The notes beneath the pieces are model-generated. The model worked only from the letters and a program-made list of their open reading frames with translations. It had not been told where the DNA came from and ran no database searches. From contig NZ_JAHQCX010000002.1 of the NCBI RefSeq assembly GCF_019042245.1, forward strand, positions 183,782 through 247,781: a stretch of 64,000 nt of DNA, given 5' to 3'. The DNA is from Diplocloster modestus (GTDB lineage Bacteria; Bacillota; Clostridia; Lachnospirales; Lachnospiraceae). Of the stretch, positions 8,713 to 16,991 are shown one piece after another; the first letter of the stretch is position 1; each line of letters opens with the position of its first letter. The position numbers and the translations under genes are program-made.

Positions 8713-10116
8713 TTATTCTGCCAGTTCAGCACTCACATCAGAATCATCCGCAGGAGTTTCCTCTCTCTCCTGTATCAGCATTTTCCGTTTCCAGATACCA
8801 CTCAGATAAAAGCCCAGGGACAATACGGTTCCGATTACCCAGCCGATCGGCCAGGACAGCCAGATACCGGTACTGCCCATGGAAAACCCCAGAGCCATGA
8901 CATAAGAAAGGACCACTCTGAGAATAAGATCTGAGAACGTGGCTACCATAAAAGGCGCCATCGCTCCGGCCCCGCGCAGGACGCCGTCCGCCATTAATTT
9001 CAAAGAAATCACAAAATAAAATGGAGATACAATCCTCAAAAACCGGGTTCCTTCCTGAATGACCGCTGATACGTCCTCTTTGCTGGACAGAAAAACCCGT
9101 ATCATCGCCGGGCTGAATACAAAGTAGGCGATAAAAAACGGAACACAGATCAGGAGAATCATACGTACTCCCGCCCGGAACCCTTTCTGCACCCGTTCGC
9201 TTTTCATCGCTCCCATATTTTGAGCTGTGAAACTGGACAGGCCGTTGGCCATAGTCGTAAAGGATGTTATCGCGAAGGTATTCAGCTTTACCACTGCAGA
9301 GTAAGAAGCCATTACCGTGGACCCATAACCGTTGACCAGCCTCTGGACAAACAGATTTCCGATGGAAATAAAACTCTGCTGCAGAATACTTGGAACAGCT
9401 ACGATACTGATGCGGCCAAGCATCCGAAAACTGTAGACCGGAAACGCCTGACTTGTCTTTATTTTCCTCAAGCGCCGGATCAGGGTCAGGATCGCCAGCA
9501 GGGAAGCCACCCCCTGGCAAAGAAATGTGGCCCACGCTACCCCAGCCACATCCATACGGAAGCTGATCACGAAGATCAGGTCAAATACAATGTTGCTCAC
9601 CGATGATCCGATCAAAAAATATAAAGGTGTCCTGGAATCGCCCAGAGCGGTAAAAACCCCTGTGCATATGTTGTATAAAAACAGGAACAAAAGCCCCCAT
9701 ATGTATATCCTCAGGTACAGTGCCCCGTCCCCGAAGACGTCGGCCGGTGTGTCCAGCATCCGCATCAACGGATTGCAATACACCGTTCCCGCAACGGTCA
9801 GGATCAGGCTGAGGGCCACCACCGACAGGATGGACGTATACACAGCCGTTTTCATATCTTCATATTTCTTCGCGCCAAAATACTGGGAAATGATCACGGA
9901 ACTCCCGATATTGGCTCCGGTAGCGATAGCTATAAATATCATGGTAATCGGATAAGATGCCCCCACCGCGGCCAGTGCGCCGACACCTACGAACTTCCCC
10001 GCCACCACACTGTCCACGATACTGTACATCTGCTGAAAAATCACGCTGAACAAAAGCGGAAGAGAAAAACTCCACAAAATCTTTCCGGGTGCCCCCTGTG
10101 TCATATCTTTTACCAT
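8713..10116 (-). CDS. MATE family efflux transporter
   Basis: A membrane protein of 467 residues with about 12 hydrophobic segments and the MATE N-terminal pattern (GKILWSFSLPLLFSVIFQQMYSIVDSVVAGKFVG). Such proteins export cationic drugs or metabolites using an H+ or Na+ gradient; the substrate here cannot be told. The second half repeats the pattern (ILQQSFISIGNLFVQRLVNGYG). ATG 10116 follows AGGAG by five bases and gives the standard MATE start; an in-frame start 30 bases upstream is less likely. It is the first gene of a two-gene unit with ybaK. Confidence 0.93.
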   Translation of the reverse strand: MVKDMTQGAPGKILWSFSLPLLFSVIFQQMYSIVDSVVAGKFVGVGALAAVGASYPITMIFIAIATGANIGSSVIISQYFGAKKYEDMKTAVYTSILSVVALSLILTVAGTVYCNPLMRMLDTPADVFGDGALYLRIYIWGLLFLFLYNICTGVFTALGDSRTPLYFLIGSSVSNIVFDLIFVISFRMDVAGVAWATFLCQGVASLLAILTLIRRLRKIKTSQAFPVYSFRMLGRISIVAVPSILQQSFISIGNLFVQRLVNGYGSTVMASYSAVVKLNTFAITSFTTMANGLSSFTAQNMGAMKSERVQKGFRAGVRMILLICVPFFIAYFVFSPAMIRVFLSSKEDVSAVIQEGTRFLRIVSPFYFVISLKLMADGVLRGAGAMAPFMVATFSDLILRVVLSYVMALGFSMGSTGIWLSWPIGWVIGTVLSLGFYLSGIWKRKMLIQEREETPADDSDVSAELAE

Positions 10117-10255
10117 ATCACTCCTGCCTTCCTCACATAAATTCACCGTTCCCTATCATAGCACATTCAGCGGAAAAATCAATCAATTAGAGTATCACAT
10201 GAGAAACCTATCCGTCTGCTGCGGGCTGCACGATCGGTATCTTCCTGTGGACTAA

Positions 10256-10298
10256 AAAATGATGATGCCGGTCATTTCCGCCCGAACACCATCATTTT
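10256..10298 (-). terminator. Terminator of the DegV gene
   Basis: AAAATGATG pairs with CATCATTTT across about 25 bases; on the minus strand the stem is followed by a T-run. It lies about 32 bases after the DegV stop. Confidence 0.65.
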
Positions 10299-10329
10299 CA
10301 TAATTTCCACTATAAATATAATCCTAACC

Positions 10330-11193
10330 TTAACGGTAATTCCCCATAAAGAACAGAGCCACCGTCCCGGGACCGGAATGAGCGCCGATCGTCGGTCCAA
10401 CAGTATTGATCAGGAACGACTGTATCCCGAAGCGCTCCTTAACCAGCCGCGCCACAAATTCAGCATCCGTAAGACAATCCCCATGGCTGATAAAAATAGT
10501 ATCATTTTCATAATTTCCAACCTGTTTTTCCATATTATCAACCAGCGTGGTCAGCGACTTTTTACGCCCCCGCACTTTAGAGACAGGAACCAGGTGTCCT
10601 TCATCATCCACATGCAGAACCGGTTTAATATTCACCATCGTCCCAAACACGGCTGCCGCCTTGGAAACCCGGCCGCCACGATAGAGATGATTCAGATCGT
10701 CAACCGTAAAGTTATGGCACAGATGCAGTTTATTCTCTTCCAGCCAATCTGTAATCTCAGCCAGAGATTTTCCCTCTTTTTTCAGGCATACCGCTTTGTG
10801 GACCAGCAGCCCTTCACCCAGGGACGCGCACAGAGAATCCACGACCACGATCCGCCGGTCGGGAAAATCTTCCTGCAGCTCTTCCGCAGCGATCCTGCAG
10901 CTGTTATAGCTGCCGCTTAAACCGGATGAAAAGGAAATATGCAGAATATCTTTTCCTTCCTTCAGATACTTTGTGAACTTTTCTTTCGCCATATCCGGGT
11001 TAATCTGCGCCGTAGTCGGCATGGATCCATTTCTCATTCTCTGATAGAATTCGGACGCTGACAGCTGATTTTCACGCTCGTAGGTCTCCCCGTCTATTGT
11101 ATAGGATAAAAACAATATGTCCAGATCATTTTCACTAATATAACTATCCGGCAAATCCGACGTATTGTCCGTTGTAATAATAAATTCACTCAT
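10330..11193 (-). CDS. DegV family fatty-acid-binding protein
   Basis: A protein of 287 residues in the DegV (FakB-like) family, cytosolic proteins that bind a fatty acid and in FakAB systems present it for phosphorylation. The family signatures are visible: IITTDNTSDLP at the N terminus, SSGLSGSYNSCRIAAEE, VVDSLCASLGEGLLVHKA, and the C-terminal HSGPGTVALFF. No fakA homologue lies in the window. ATG 11193 is preferred (GGGAGG nine bases upstream) over the in-frame start at 11214. A terminator follows. The bound lipid is unknown. Confidence 0.9.
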   Translation of the reverse strand: MSEFIITTDNTSDLPDSYISENDLDILFLSYTIDGETYERENQLSASEFYQRMRNGSMPTTAQINPDMAKEKFTKYLKEGKDILHISFSSGLSGSYNSCRIAAEELQEDFPDRRIVVVDSLCASLGEGLLVHKAVCLKKEGKSLAEITDWLEENKLHLCHNFTVDDLNHLYRGGRVSKAAAVFGTMVNIKPVLHVDDEGHLVPVSKVRGRKKSLTTLVDNMEKQVGNYENDTIFISHGDCLTDAEFVARLVKERFGIQSFLINTVGPTIGAHSGPGTVALFFMGNYR

Positions 11194-11272
11194 CTTCTCA
11201 TACCTCCCTGTCATTTATTCTGACACAATCATACCATGATTTTCTATCGGACGCAAATAAAAGATGCGCAGT

Positions 11273-11356
11273 AAAAGGGGACATGTCCATTCCGGTTTGG
11301 GACAGGTACAAATCAATTTGTACCTGTCCCAAACCGGAATGGACATGTCCCCTTTT
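11273..11356. repeat. 41-bp perfect inverted repeat with a 2-base centre
   Basis: Bases 11273-11313 are the exact reverse complement of 11316-11356; only CA separates the arms. Within each arm GGACATGTCC is itself palindromic. It lies between the divergent DegV and 4-hydroxybutyrate dehydrogenase genes, 35 bases before the latter's predicted -35. The outer ends read AAAAGGGGAC and GTCCCCTTTT. It resembles the intergenic GGGAC...GTCCC palindromes known from many Firmicutes genomes, some linked to REP/IS200-type elements; that link is inference. Confidence 0.95.
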
Positions 11357-11390
11357 AATAAGTTAAACTGATGCAGGCTTAAAATATTTC

Positions 11391-11419
11391 TTGTAAATGT
11401 CTAAGGGATAGAGTACACT
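11391..11419 (+). promoter_or_regulatory. Likely promoter of the 4-hydroxybutyrate dehydrogenase gene
   Basis: TTGTAA and TACACT with a 17-base spacer, about 50 bases before the start codon. Confidence 0.5.
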
Positions 11420-11468
11420 AATCATAGAAAATTTAATAAATGATCTGATTAAGAAAGAGGGGATGTGT

Positions 11469-12584
11469 ATGAACTGCTTCTCTGTCCGGCCCAATATTTT
11501 ATATTTTGATCATTTTGATGAATTTACCAGAAAGTTTTTGATCGGCCCTAAGGATCTGCTGATCACAAATCAGAAGATCTCGGATACCTGGTTCCGGGAA
11601 AAAATCAAAACTGCCGCACTTATTATACCCAGTGATTATTCTGAGGGTGAGCCTTCCGATCAGATGATAGAATACATTTATAATGATATTCTATATACGG
11701 CTTACGACCGGGTGATCGCGATCGGCGGCGGTTCCATCATGGATATCGCGAAACTTTTTTCTTTAAAGCAGATCACTCCGGCTCTGGATTTGTTTCAGAA
11801 ATCAGTTCCGGCTGTACGAAGCCGCAACCTGATCCTGGTACCGACGACCTGCGGTACGGGCAGCGAAATCACCAACATTTCCAATCTGAACATGATCTCT
11901 TTACATACCAAGCTGGGCCTGACGGATGATTCCATGTATGCAGACTATGCCGTCCTGATCCCAGAGCTTCTGAAAACTCTTCCTTATTCTTACTTTGCGA
12001 TCAGCTCGTTCGATGCTCTCTGTCATGGAGTGGAATCTTATCTCTCCCCGGCTGCGACTCCTTTTACGGAACTTTATTCTAAGAAAACGATCGATATGGT
12101 TTTGAGAGGGTACATGGATATTGCAGCTCATGGACCGGACAGCCGGTTCCAATCCCTGGATAACTATCTGCTGGCCGGAACATACGGCGGTATCGCGATC
12201 AGCAACGCCGGCTGCGGTCTGATTCATGCCCTTGCCCATCCGCTGGGGTCGCAGTTTCGGATTCCGCATGGCCAGGCGGTCCGCGCCTTGTTCACCACAG
12301 TTTTAAAATGTTATGAAAAATATGCCCCGGATTCTAAGCTTTGCATCCTTACCGGCTATCTGTCCGATCTGCTGTATTGTGCCCGTGAGGACGCCCTGGA
12401 GCGGCTGGAAGCCCTGATCCAGGCTGTCCTGCCGTTTCAGCCGCTGCATACCTATGGGGTAAGGCTGACGGATCTGCGTACTTACGCCCCCAATATTCAG
12501 AACCTGCAGCAAAAGCTCCTGAAAAACAGTCCCTATCAGCCAACGTTAAAGAATATAGATGAAATCTACCGGTCGGTGTATTGA
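11469..12584 (+). CDS. 4hbD: Iron-containing alcohol dehydrogenase, probably 4-hydroxybutyrate dehydrogenase
   Basis: A protein of 371 residues in the type III (iron-dependent) alcohol dehydrogenase family. GEPSDQMI, AIGGGSIMDIAK (NAD-binding GGGS), LILVPTTCGTGSE and the order of later blocks closely follow the Clostridium kluyveri 4-hydroxybutyrate dehydrogenase as I remember it. That enzyme interconverts succinate semialdehyde and 4-hydroxybutyrate with NAD(H). The metal ligands fit: Asp and His in SSFDALCHGVESY, then His in HALAHPLG and IPHG. ATG 11469 lies six bases after AGAGGGG; the in-frame ATG at 11463 abuts it and is less likely. No other 4-hydroxybutyrate pathway gene is nearby. The terminator overlaps the 3' end. 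Confidence 0.8.
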   Translation: MNCFSVRPNILYFDHFDEFTRKFLIGPKDLLITNQKISDTWFREKIKTAALIIPSDYSEGEPSDQMIEYIYNDILYTAYDRVIAIGGGSIMDIAKLFSLKQITPALDLFQKSVPAVRSRNLILVPTTCGTGSEITNISNLNMISLHTKLGLTDDSMYADYAVLIPELLKTLPYSYFAISSFDALCHGVESYLSPAATPFTELYSKKTIDMVLRGYMDIAAHGPDSRFQSLDNYLLAGTYGGIAISNAGCGLIHALAHPLGSQFRIPHGQAVRALFTTVLKCYEKYAPDSKLCILTGYLSDLLYCAREDALERLEALIQAVLPFQPLHTYGVRLTDLRTYAPNIQNLQQKLLKNSPYQPTLKNIDEIYRSVY

Positions 12585-12598
12585 CCGGTAGATTTTTT
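12564..12598 (+). terminator. Terminator overlapping the end of 4hbD
   Basis: ATCTACCGGTC pairs with GACCGGTAGAT (11 bp, 8-base loop), then a T-run. The stem contains the last codons and the TGA stop (12582-12584). Confidence 0.85.
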
Positions 12599-12636
12599 GT
12601 TCAGGCAAGGAGTTTCACAGGTGCTGCGTTTTTTAT

Positions 12637-13680
12637 TTATAGATCATCAACCAGAGCGCTACTTTTGGCATATGCCGTGCTGCGTGCTTCAAAAAAATCT
12701 GTTTTGATCAGGTTTGCGTTGGAGAACTGGCTGACCCAGTTCATGCTGGACGGTTCTGCATCGTGACCCTCGTATAGTTTTTCGAATCCCAGGTTCGTAC
12801 AGCGCAGGTTGCCCAGATACTGAATGTAATCGGTGACCATAGCTTTCGTGAGTCCCTGGACTTCATCACCGATCGCATAATGTCCCCATCGAATCTCCTG
12901 CTCACAGCCTTCCCGGATCATCTCCCGGTATATCTTCACTTTTTCAGGAGTAAATAAGCTGGGTTCTTCCTTTTTGAGCTCCAGCAGAATATTGCGGAAC
13001 AGCCACAGGTGTGTATTCTCGTCCCGGTTGATGTAGCGGATCTCCTGTACGGAACCGGGCATTCGGTTGTTTCGCCCCAGATTGTAGAAGAACATGAAGC
13101 CGCTGTAGAAATAGACGCCCTCCAGGATATAGTTGGCGACCGCGGTCTTTGCCAGCGTATATGGGCTCTGGTCTCTCTGGAATTCGTTGTAGAGATCGCC
13201 GATGAACGTATTTCTGGCCAGCAGATGCTCATCATTTTTCCACTGATAAAGCACCTCGTTTCTCTGCTGCGGTTCGCAGATGGTGTCTAACATATAGCTG
13301 TAGCTCTGAGAATGAACCGCTTCCTGGAACGTCTGGATGGAAAGGCATAGGTTCACTTCGTTGGCCGTGATGTATTCTCCGATCGAGGGAAGGTTGGCCG
13401 TCTGGATACTGTCCAGAAAAATCAGAAAAGACAGGATCTTATCGTAGGCCCTGCGCTCCGGTGCCGGAAGGCTCGGATATTCCTTCTTGTCCACTCCCAG
13501 ATTGATCTCCTCGGGCACCCAGAAGTTATTCATAGCCTGCCGGTACCAGTCGCTGGCCCATGCGTATTTCATATTGTTAAAATCATTCAGATTCGTGGTG
13601 TTCCCGCCGATCATCCGGCGGTTTTGTACATCTATATCCCCCTGCGGGTTAAAGAGCGGTTTTTTCTTTAAATGCTGCAT
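12637..13680 (-). CDS. nrdB: Ribonucleotide reductase class I, beta (radical) subunit
   Basis: A protein of 347 residues that houses the metal-radical cofactor and works with NrdA to reduce ribonucleoside diphosphates. All ligands are visible: Asp in FLDSIQTA, Glu and His in QEAVHSQSY, Glu in NYILEGVYF, Glu and His in RDENTHLW. The Tyr of HSQSY is at the radical position, so a tyrosyl radical enzyme is expected. AAGGGG precedes the ATG by six bases. It lies 46 bases after nrdA in the same operon. No nrdI or nrdH lies nearby, which argues against class Ib, though they could be elsewhere. Confidence 0.95.
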   Translation of the reverse strand: MQHLKKKPLFNPQGDIDVQNRRMIGGNTTNLNDFNNMKYAWASDWYRQAMNNFWVPEEINLGVDKKEYPSLPAPERRAYDKILSFLIFLDSIQTANLPSIGEYITANEVNLCLSIQTFQEAVHSQSYSYMLDTICEPQQRNEVLYQWKNDEHLLARNTFIGDLYNEFQRDQSPYTLAKTAVANYILEGVYFYSGFMFFYNLGRNNRMPGSVQEIRYINRDENTHLWLFRNILLELKKEEPSLFTPEKVKIYREMIREGCEQEIRWGHYAIGDEVQGLTKAMVTDYIQYLGNLRCTNLGFEKLYEGHDAEPSSMNWVSQFSNANLIKTDFFEARSTAYAKSSALVDDL

Positions 13681-13726
13681 TGTTTTCCCCTTTCTGTTGT
13701 GATTGTATTTACTCTATCTGCAGGTA

Positions 13727-16258
13727 TCAGGAGGAACAGGACTCACATTCTTCCACTTCCAGGCTCTTGGAACGGATGTAATAGATCGTCTTGACTCCCT
13801 CTTCCCAGGCCAGCAGATACAGATCCAGAACTTTGCGGAAAGTATAGTCATTGGTAATATAAAGATTCATGCTCTGCGCCTGGTCGATATGTCTCTGCCT
13901 GACCCCGCAGGCACGCACGGACCAGCTCTGGTCGATCAGATGGGCATTTTTATAGTACCAGTATGTCTGGGCGGACAGTTCCGGAGCCACCCGGGGTACC
14001 AGCCCGTTTTTCTTCTCTTCCAGGAAATACCGGTTCATGATCGGATCCAGCCCGGCTGTGGTTCCCGCGATCATACTGGTACTGCTGGTGGGCGCCACCG
14101 CCATCAGATATCCGTTCCGCATTCCATGGACGGCCACTTTGGACGCCAGTTCCCGCCATCGTCCGGAGCCATAGCCACGTTTGCTGAAATAAGCGCCGGT
14201 TTCCCAGTCACTGCCGGAAAAATATTCATATTTTCCTTTTTCCTCCGCGATTTCACAGCTGGCCTTAATCGCCGCGTAATTGATCTCCTCAAAAACCTTG
14301 TCCACGAATTCCAGATGCTGCCCGCTTTCCCACATGATTTTATTTTGTGCGAGCATATGATGATACCCGCTGATGCCAAGACCCACCGGCCGGTATCTGC
14401 GATTGGTGATTTTCGCGTAAGGCAGCGGATAGAAATTCAGGTCGATAACATTGTCAAGGGCACGGACTGCGCTGGCCGTGATCCGCTGCAGCTCTTCCGG
14501 ATTTTTGACATCTATCCTGCCAAGAGACAAACTGGCCAGGTTACAGACCACAAAATCACCCGGTTTGGTCCTGGTCACGATCACCGTTTCCCCGTCTACC
14601 GTTTCCACCGTCTGATCGAGGCTTTCGATCCCGCTCATATTCTGAGCGATCTCCGTACAAAGATTACTGCAGTAGATGATGCCCCGATGGCCGTTGGGAT
14701 TCGCCCTGTTTACGTGATCCCTGTTAAAGGTGAAGGGAGTCCCTGTCTCCACCGCGCTTTTAATAATCAGACGGATCACGTCTTTGACCGGTATCACCCG
14801 CTTCACAATCCGGCTGTCATGGACACATTCCCAGTACCTTCGCTCCCACTCCTCACCGTAGCTGTCCTCCAGCGCGTATCCCTTTGCCAAAAGGATATCG
14901 TGAGGACACATGAGATACCAGTCCGCATCTATGTTATCTTTCGCAAGCTTCCAGAACAAATCCGGATAACAGACAGCCGGGAACACATCATGAGCCTTCA
15001 TCCGGTCATCTCCGTTGTTGGTTCTTAAGTTTAAGAACTCCGGCAGATCCCGGTGCCACGCATCCAGATAGACTGCCACAGCCCCCTGGCGCATCCCCAG
15101 CTGGTCTACCGCCACAGCCGTATCATTGGCCAGTTTGATCCATCGGATCACACCGCCGGCCACCCCGGGAAATCCCTGGATACTGCTGCCGCTGGCCCGG
15201 ACCTTTCCAAAATAAAGTCCCATACCGCCGCCCAGCTTGCTGACCTTGGCAAAGTTATCGATGCTGCGGTAGATTCCCTCCAGGCTGTCCGGCACTGTGT
15301 CGATAAAGCAGGAAGAGAGCTGGTGAAAGGGCTTTCGCGCATTGGAAAGGGTAGGCGTCGCCATCGTCACCTGCAGCCGGCTCAGCATCTCATAAAAGCG
15401 CAAAACCCAGTCTCTTCTGCCCTGTTTCTCCGGTATCGCCAGATGCATGGCGATTCCCAAAAACATCTCCTGCGGCGTCTCCAGCGGAATATTCGACCGA
15501 TCCTTAATCACATATCTCTTAAGCAGCAGTTCCAGCGCGGAGTACGTAAACAGGTGATCCCTGGCCGGTTCCATAAACTCTGCAAACTCCTCGATCTCCT
15601 CTCTGGAATACGTCTGCAGGATATAAGGGCCATACAGATTATTTTCTGTTAAATAGACCAGTTTCTCGTAGAAATTATGGATTCCCCTGTTCCCGCATTC
15701 TGTTCCGACCTGTTCCTGAAACAGCAGCATCCGGAATCTGGCGGCAATAAACTCCCAGTCCGGCGCTTCCTGGGTCGTCAGCTCCACCGCAGCCCGAAGC
15801 AGTGCATCCACGCTCTCCTTTTGTCCCATGCCCGGTTTATAAAACGCCAGAAACTTGGCCTGCAGATGAGCCAGTCCATATCCCTCATCCGGATAATCCC
15901 GCTGAATATCCCGCAGCGCATCCTGGATGCCCGGCAGTCCCTGTAAATACTCCGCCAGCTGATGCCGCGTCCTTCTCTTCTGCGCCCGCTCTTCCCGATA
16001 AAGGATATAGCTCTTCATGACCGGATAGTAATTCCGTTCCATCAGCGTCTTTTCCACCATATCCTGGATATCTTCCACATAGACAGCGATCCCGTCCCCG
16101 CACATCTGCCGTATTTTACTCTCTACCTGAGAAGTAATCCCATCCAGAGTCCGGTCATCCACCTGTTCCTCTACACTTGCAAACGCCGCATTCACCGCGT
16201 TTCTGATCTTCGCCGCACAGTATTCTTCTTTCGTACCGTCTCTTTTAATAATGTCCAT
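13727..16258 (-). CDS. nrdA: Ribonucleotide reductase class I, alpha (catalytic) subunit
   Basis: A protein of 843 residues that binds the substrate and reduces it. An N-terminal ATP-cone (MDIIKRDGTKEEYCAAKIRNAV, about 1-95) points to allosteric control by ATP/dATP. The catalytic cysteines appear in order: LSSCFIDTV, SNLCTEIAQN and VVCNLASLSLG, with a C-terminal CESC pair for re-reduction. The longer frame from 16351 is not favoured; ATG 16258 starts the ATP-cone as in relatives and has GAGG nine bases before it (ATG 16273 is an alternative). It is read with nrdB from a promoter overlapped by NrdR-like boxes. Strict anaerobes often also carry the oxygen-independent NrdD; none is visible here. 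Confidence 0.95.
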   Translation of the reverse strand: MDIIKRDGTKEEYCAAKIRNAVNAAFASVEEQVDDRTLDGITSQVESKIRQMCGDGIAVYVEDIQDMVEKTLMERNYYPVMKSYILYREERAQKRRTRHQLAEYLQGLPGIQDALRDIQRDYPDEGYGLAHLQAKFLAFYKPGMGQKESVDALLRAAVELTTQEAPDWEFIAARFRMLLFQEQVGTECGNRGIHNFYEKLVYLTENNLYGPYILQTYSREEIEEFAEFMEPARDHLFTYSALELLLKRYVIKDRSNIPLETPQEMFLGIAMHLAIPEKQGRRDWVLRFYEMLSRLQVTMATPTLSNARKPFHQLSSCFIDTVPDSLEGIYRSIDNFAKVSKLGGGMGLYFGKVRASGSSIQGFPGVAGGVIRWIKLANDTAVAVDQLGMRQGAVAVYLDAWHRDLPEFLNLRTNNGDDRMKAHDVFPAVCYPDLFWKLAKDNIDADWYLMCPHDILLAKGYALEDSYGEEWERRYWECVHDSRIVKRVIPVKDVIRLIIKSAVETGTPFTFNRDHVNRANPNGHRGIIYCSNLCTEIAQNMSGIESLDQTVETVDGETVIVTRTKPGDFVVCNLASLSLGRIDVKNPEELQRITASAVRALDNVIDLNFYPLPYAKITNRRYRPVGLGISGYHHMLAQNKIMWESGQHLEFVDKVFEEINYAAIKASCEIAEEKGKYEYFSGSDWETGAYFSKRGYGSGRWRELASKVAVHGMRNGYLMAVAPTSSTSMIAGTTAGLDPIMNRYFLEEKKNGLVPRVAPELSAQTYWYYKNAHLIDQSWSVRACGVRQRHIDQAQSMNLYITNDYTFRKVLDLYLLAWEEGVKTIYYIRSKSLEVEECESCSS

Positions 16259-16284
16259 TCTCCAAATCCTCATCTCTTCCAGCT

Positions 16285-16300
16285 TTACTATGTATTGTAT
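16285..16300. promoter_or_regulatory. NrdR-like box 2
   Basis: TTACTATGTATTGTAT matches 12 of 16 positions of the NrdR consensus ACACWATATATWGTGT as I recall it. Its centre lies exactly 31 bases from that of box 1, and it covers the region just after the predicted start. Confidence 0.65.
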
Positions 16301-16309
16301 GCACAGTTC

Positions 16310-16338
16310 AATATACCACAAGATATAGTATTCCTCAA
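16310..16338 (-). promoter_or_regulatory. Sigma-A promoter of nrdAB
   Basis: TTGAGG (16338-16333) and TATATT (16315-16310) with a 17-base spacer, about 45 bases before the nrdA ATG. Confidence 0.7.
16316..16331. promoter_or_regulatory. NrdR-like box 1
   Basis: CCACAAGATATAGTAT matches 13 of 16 positions of the NrdR consensus and fills the spacer between the -35 and -10 of the nrdAB promoter. Confidence 0.7.
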
Positions 16339-16892
16339 GATCTATTTTCAAATTTTTATCAAATTGTACGAACCAAAATACTCTTCTATATTCAAAAGAT
16401 CACCATCCATTTTCAAACCACTATCAGTTGAATTTTCTTACTCATCATAAAGTATCCATATCATCATGTGCAATTCCCGTCTTTCTCATTCCCTTATGGA
16501 AACTTTATGTTTCTTTAAGAAATTTTCTTTTTATTTTAGAAAACCGACATACTTTCAACACAATTACCCTTTATAATAGATTTCAGATAGTTGATTCACA
16601 CACTCACTATCTCCCCCCCTCATAAAAAAATGGCGGATGTGCGAAAGCACATCCGTCGCCTATTTCCGGGAAAATTCAAAAACAATTTTCCCGAAACCGC
16701 CTGTTCCCGCATGGCAGACTCCTACTCCAGCCTGCCCCGGGAACAGGCATTTTTTTCGTCTTAACTGCCGAACGTTCCCCAAAGCGGGGAGGAACCCTGT
16801 AGGCGAGATGCGTACTCCTGTTTTCAGCGGCGGGCCGGGGCAACTGTCCTCTGGCTGGCCCTCCTCCAGCAGCCACGCACACAGATAAATTC
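16339..16892. other. Gene-free region between nrdAB and niaR
   Basis: About 550 bases. The first half is AT-rich and shows nothing clear. Then come a 133-bp structured element (16624-16756) and a GC-rich stretch (16757-16870) that weakly resembles one arm of the giant repeat at 41928-42255. No coding region is supported. Confidence 0.6.
16624..16756. repeat. Structured element with three hairpins, bounded by A7TG and CAT7
   Basis: Hairpin 1: CGGATGTGC-GAAA-GCACATCCG (16634-16655). Hairpin 2: CGGGAAAATT with AATTTTCCCG (16667-16693). Hairpin 3: GCCTGTTCCCG (16699-16709) with CGGGAACAGGC (16738-16748), with an inner GGCAG/CTGCC stem. The ends AAAAAAATG and CATTTTTTT are inverted repeats, so the element reads as an intrinsic terminator in both directions, yet no adjacent gene needs one on either side. 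Confidence 0.8.
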
Positions 16893-16921
16893 TTGGAAAA
16901 ATGCACAGCTTATGCTATAAT
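16893..16921 (+). promoter_or_regulatory. Promoter of niaR
   Basis: TTGGAA and TATAAT with a 17-base spacer, plus an extended -10 TG. Predicted start near 16928, inside the 34-bp repeat. Confidence 0.75.
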
Positions 16922-16986
16922 GTCGACAGCATCATACAACAGTAAGGAATGTAATGTCGGCAGCATCATACAACAGAAAGGAATGG
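16919..16986 (+). repeat. Tandem 34-bp duplication in the niaR leader
   Basis: 16919-16952 and 16953-16986 are 31/34 identical. Each copy carries CAGCATCATACAACAG and an AAGGA-like ribosome site. The second supplies the site used by niaR. The first contains the palindrome TGTCGACA. Confidence 0.9.
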
Positions 16987-16991
16987 TGAGA

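Noticed and set aside
13703-15028. A 441-codon plus-strand open frame antisense to nrdA
   Set aside because: It lies wholly on the opposite strand of a clear nrdA gene, has no ribosome site and gives a protein rich in His/Arg/Pro typical of shadow frames in this genome.
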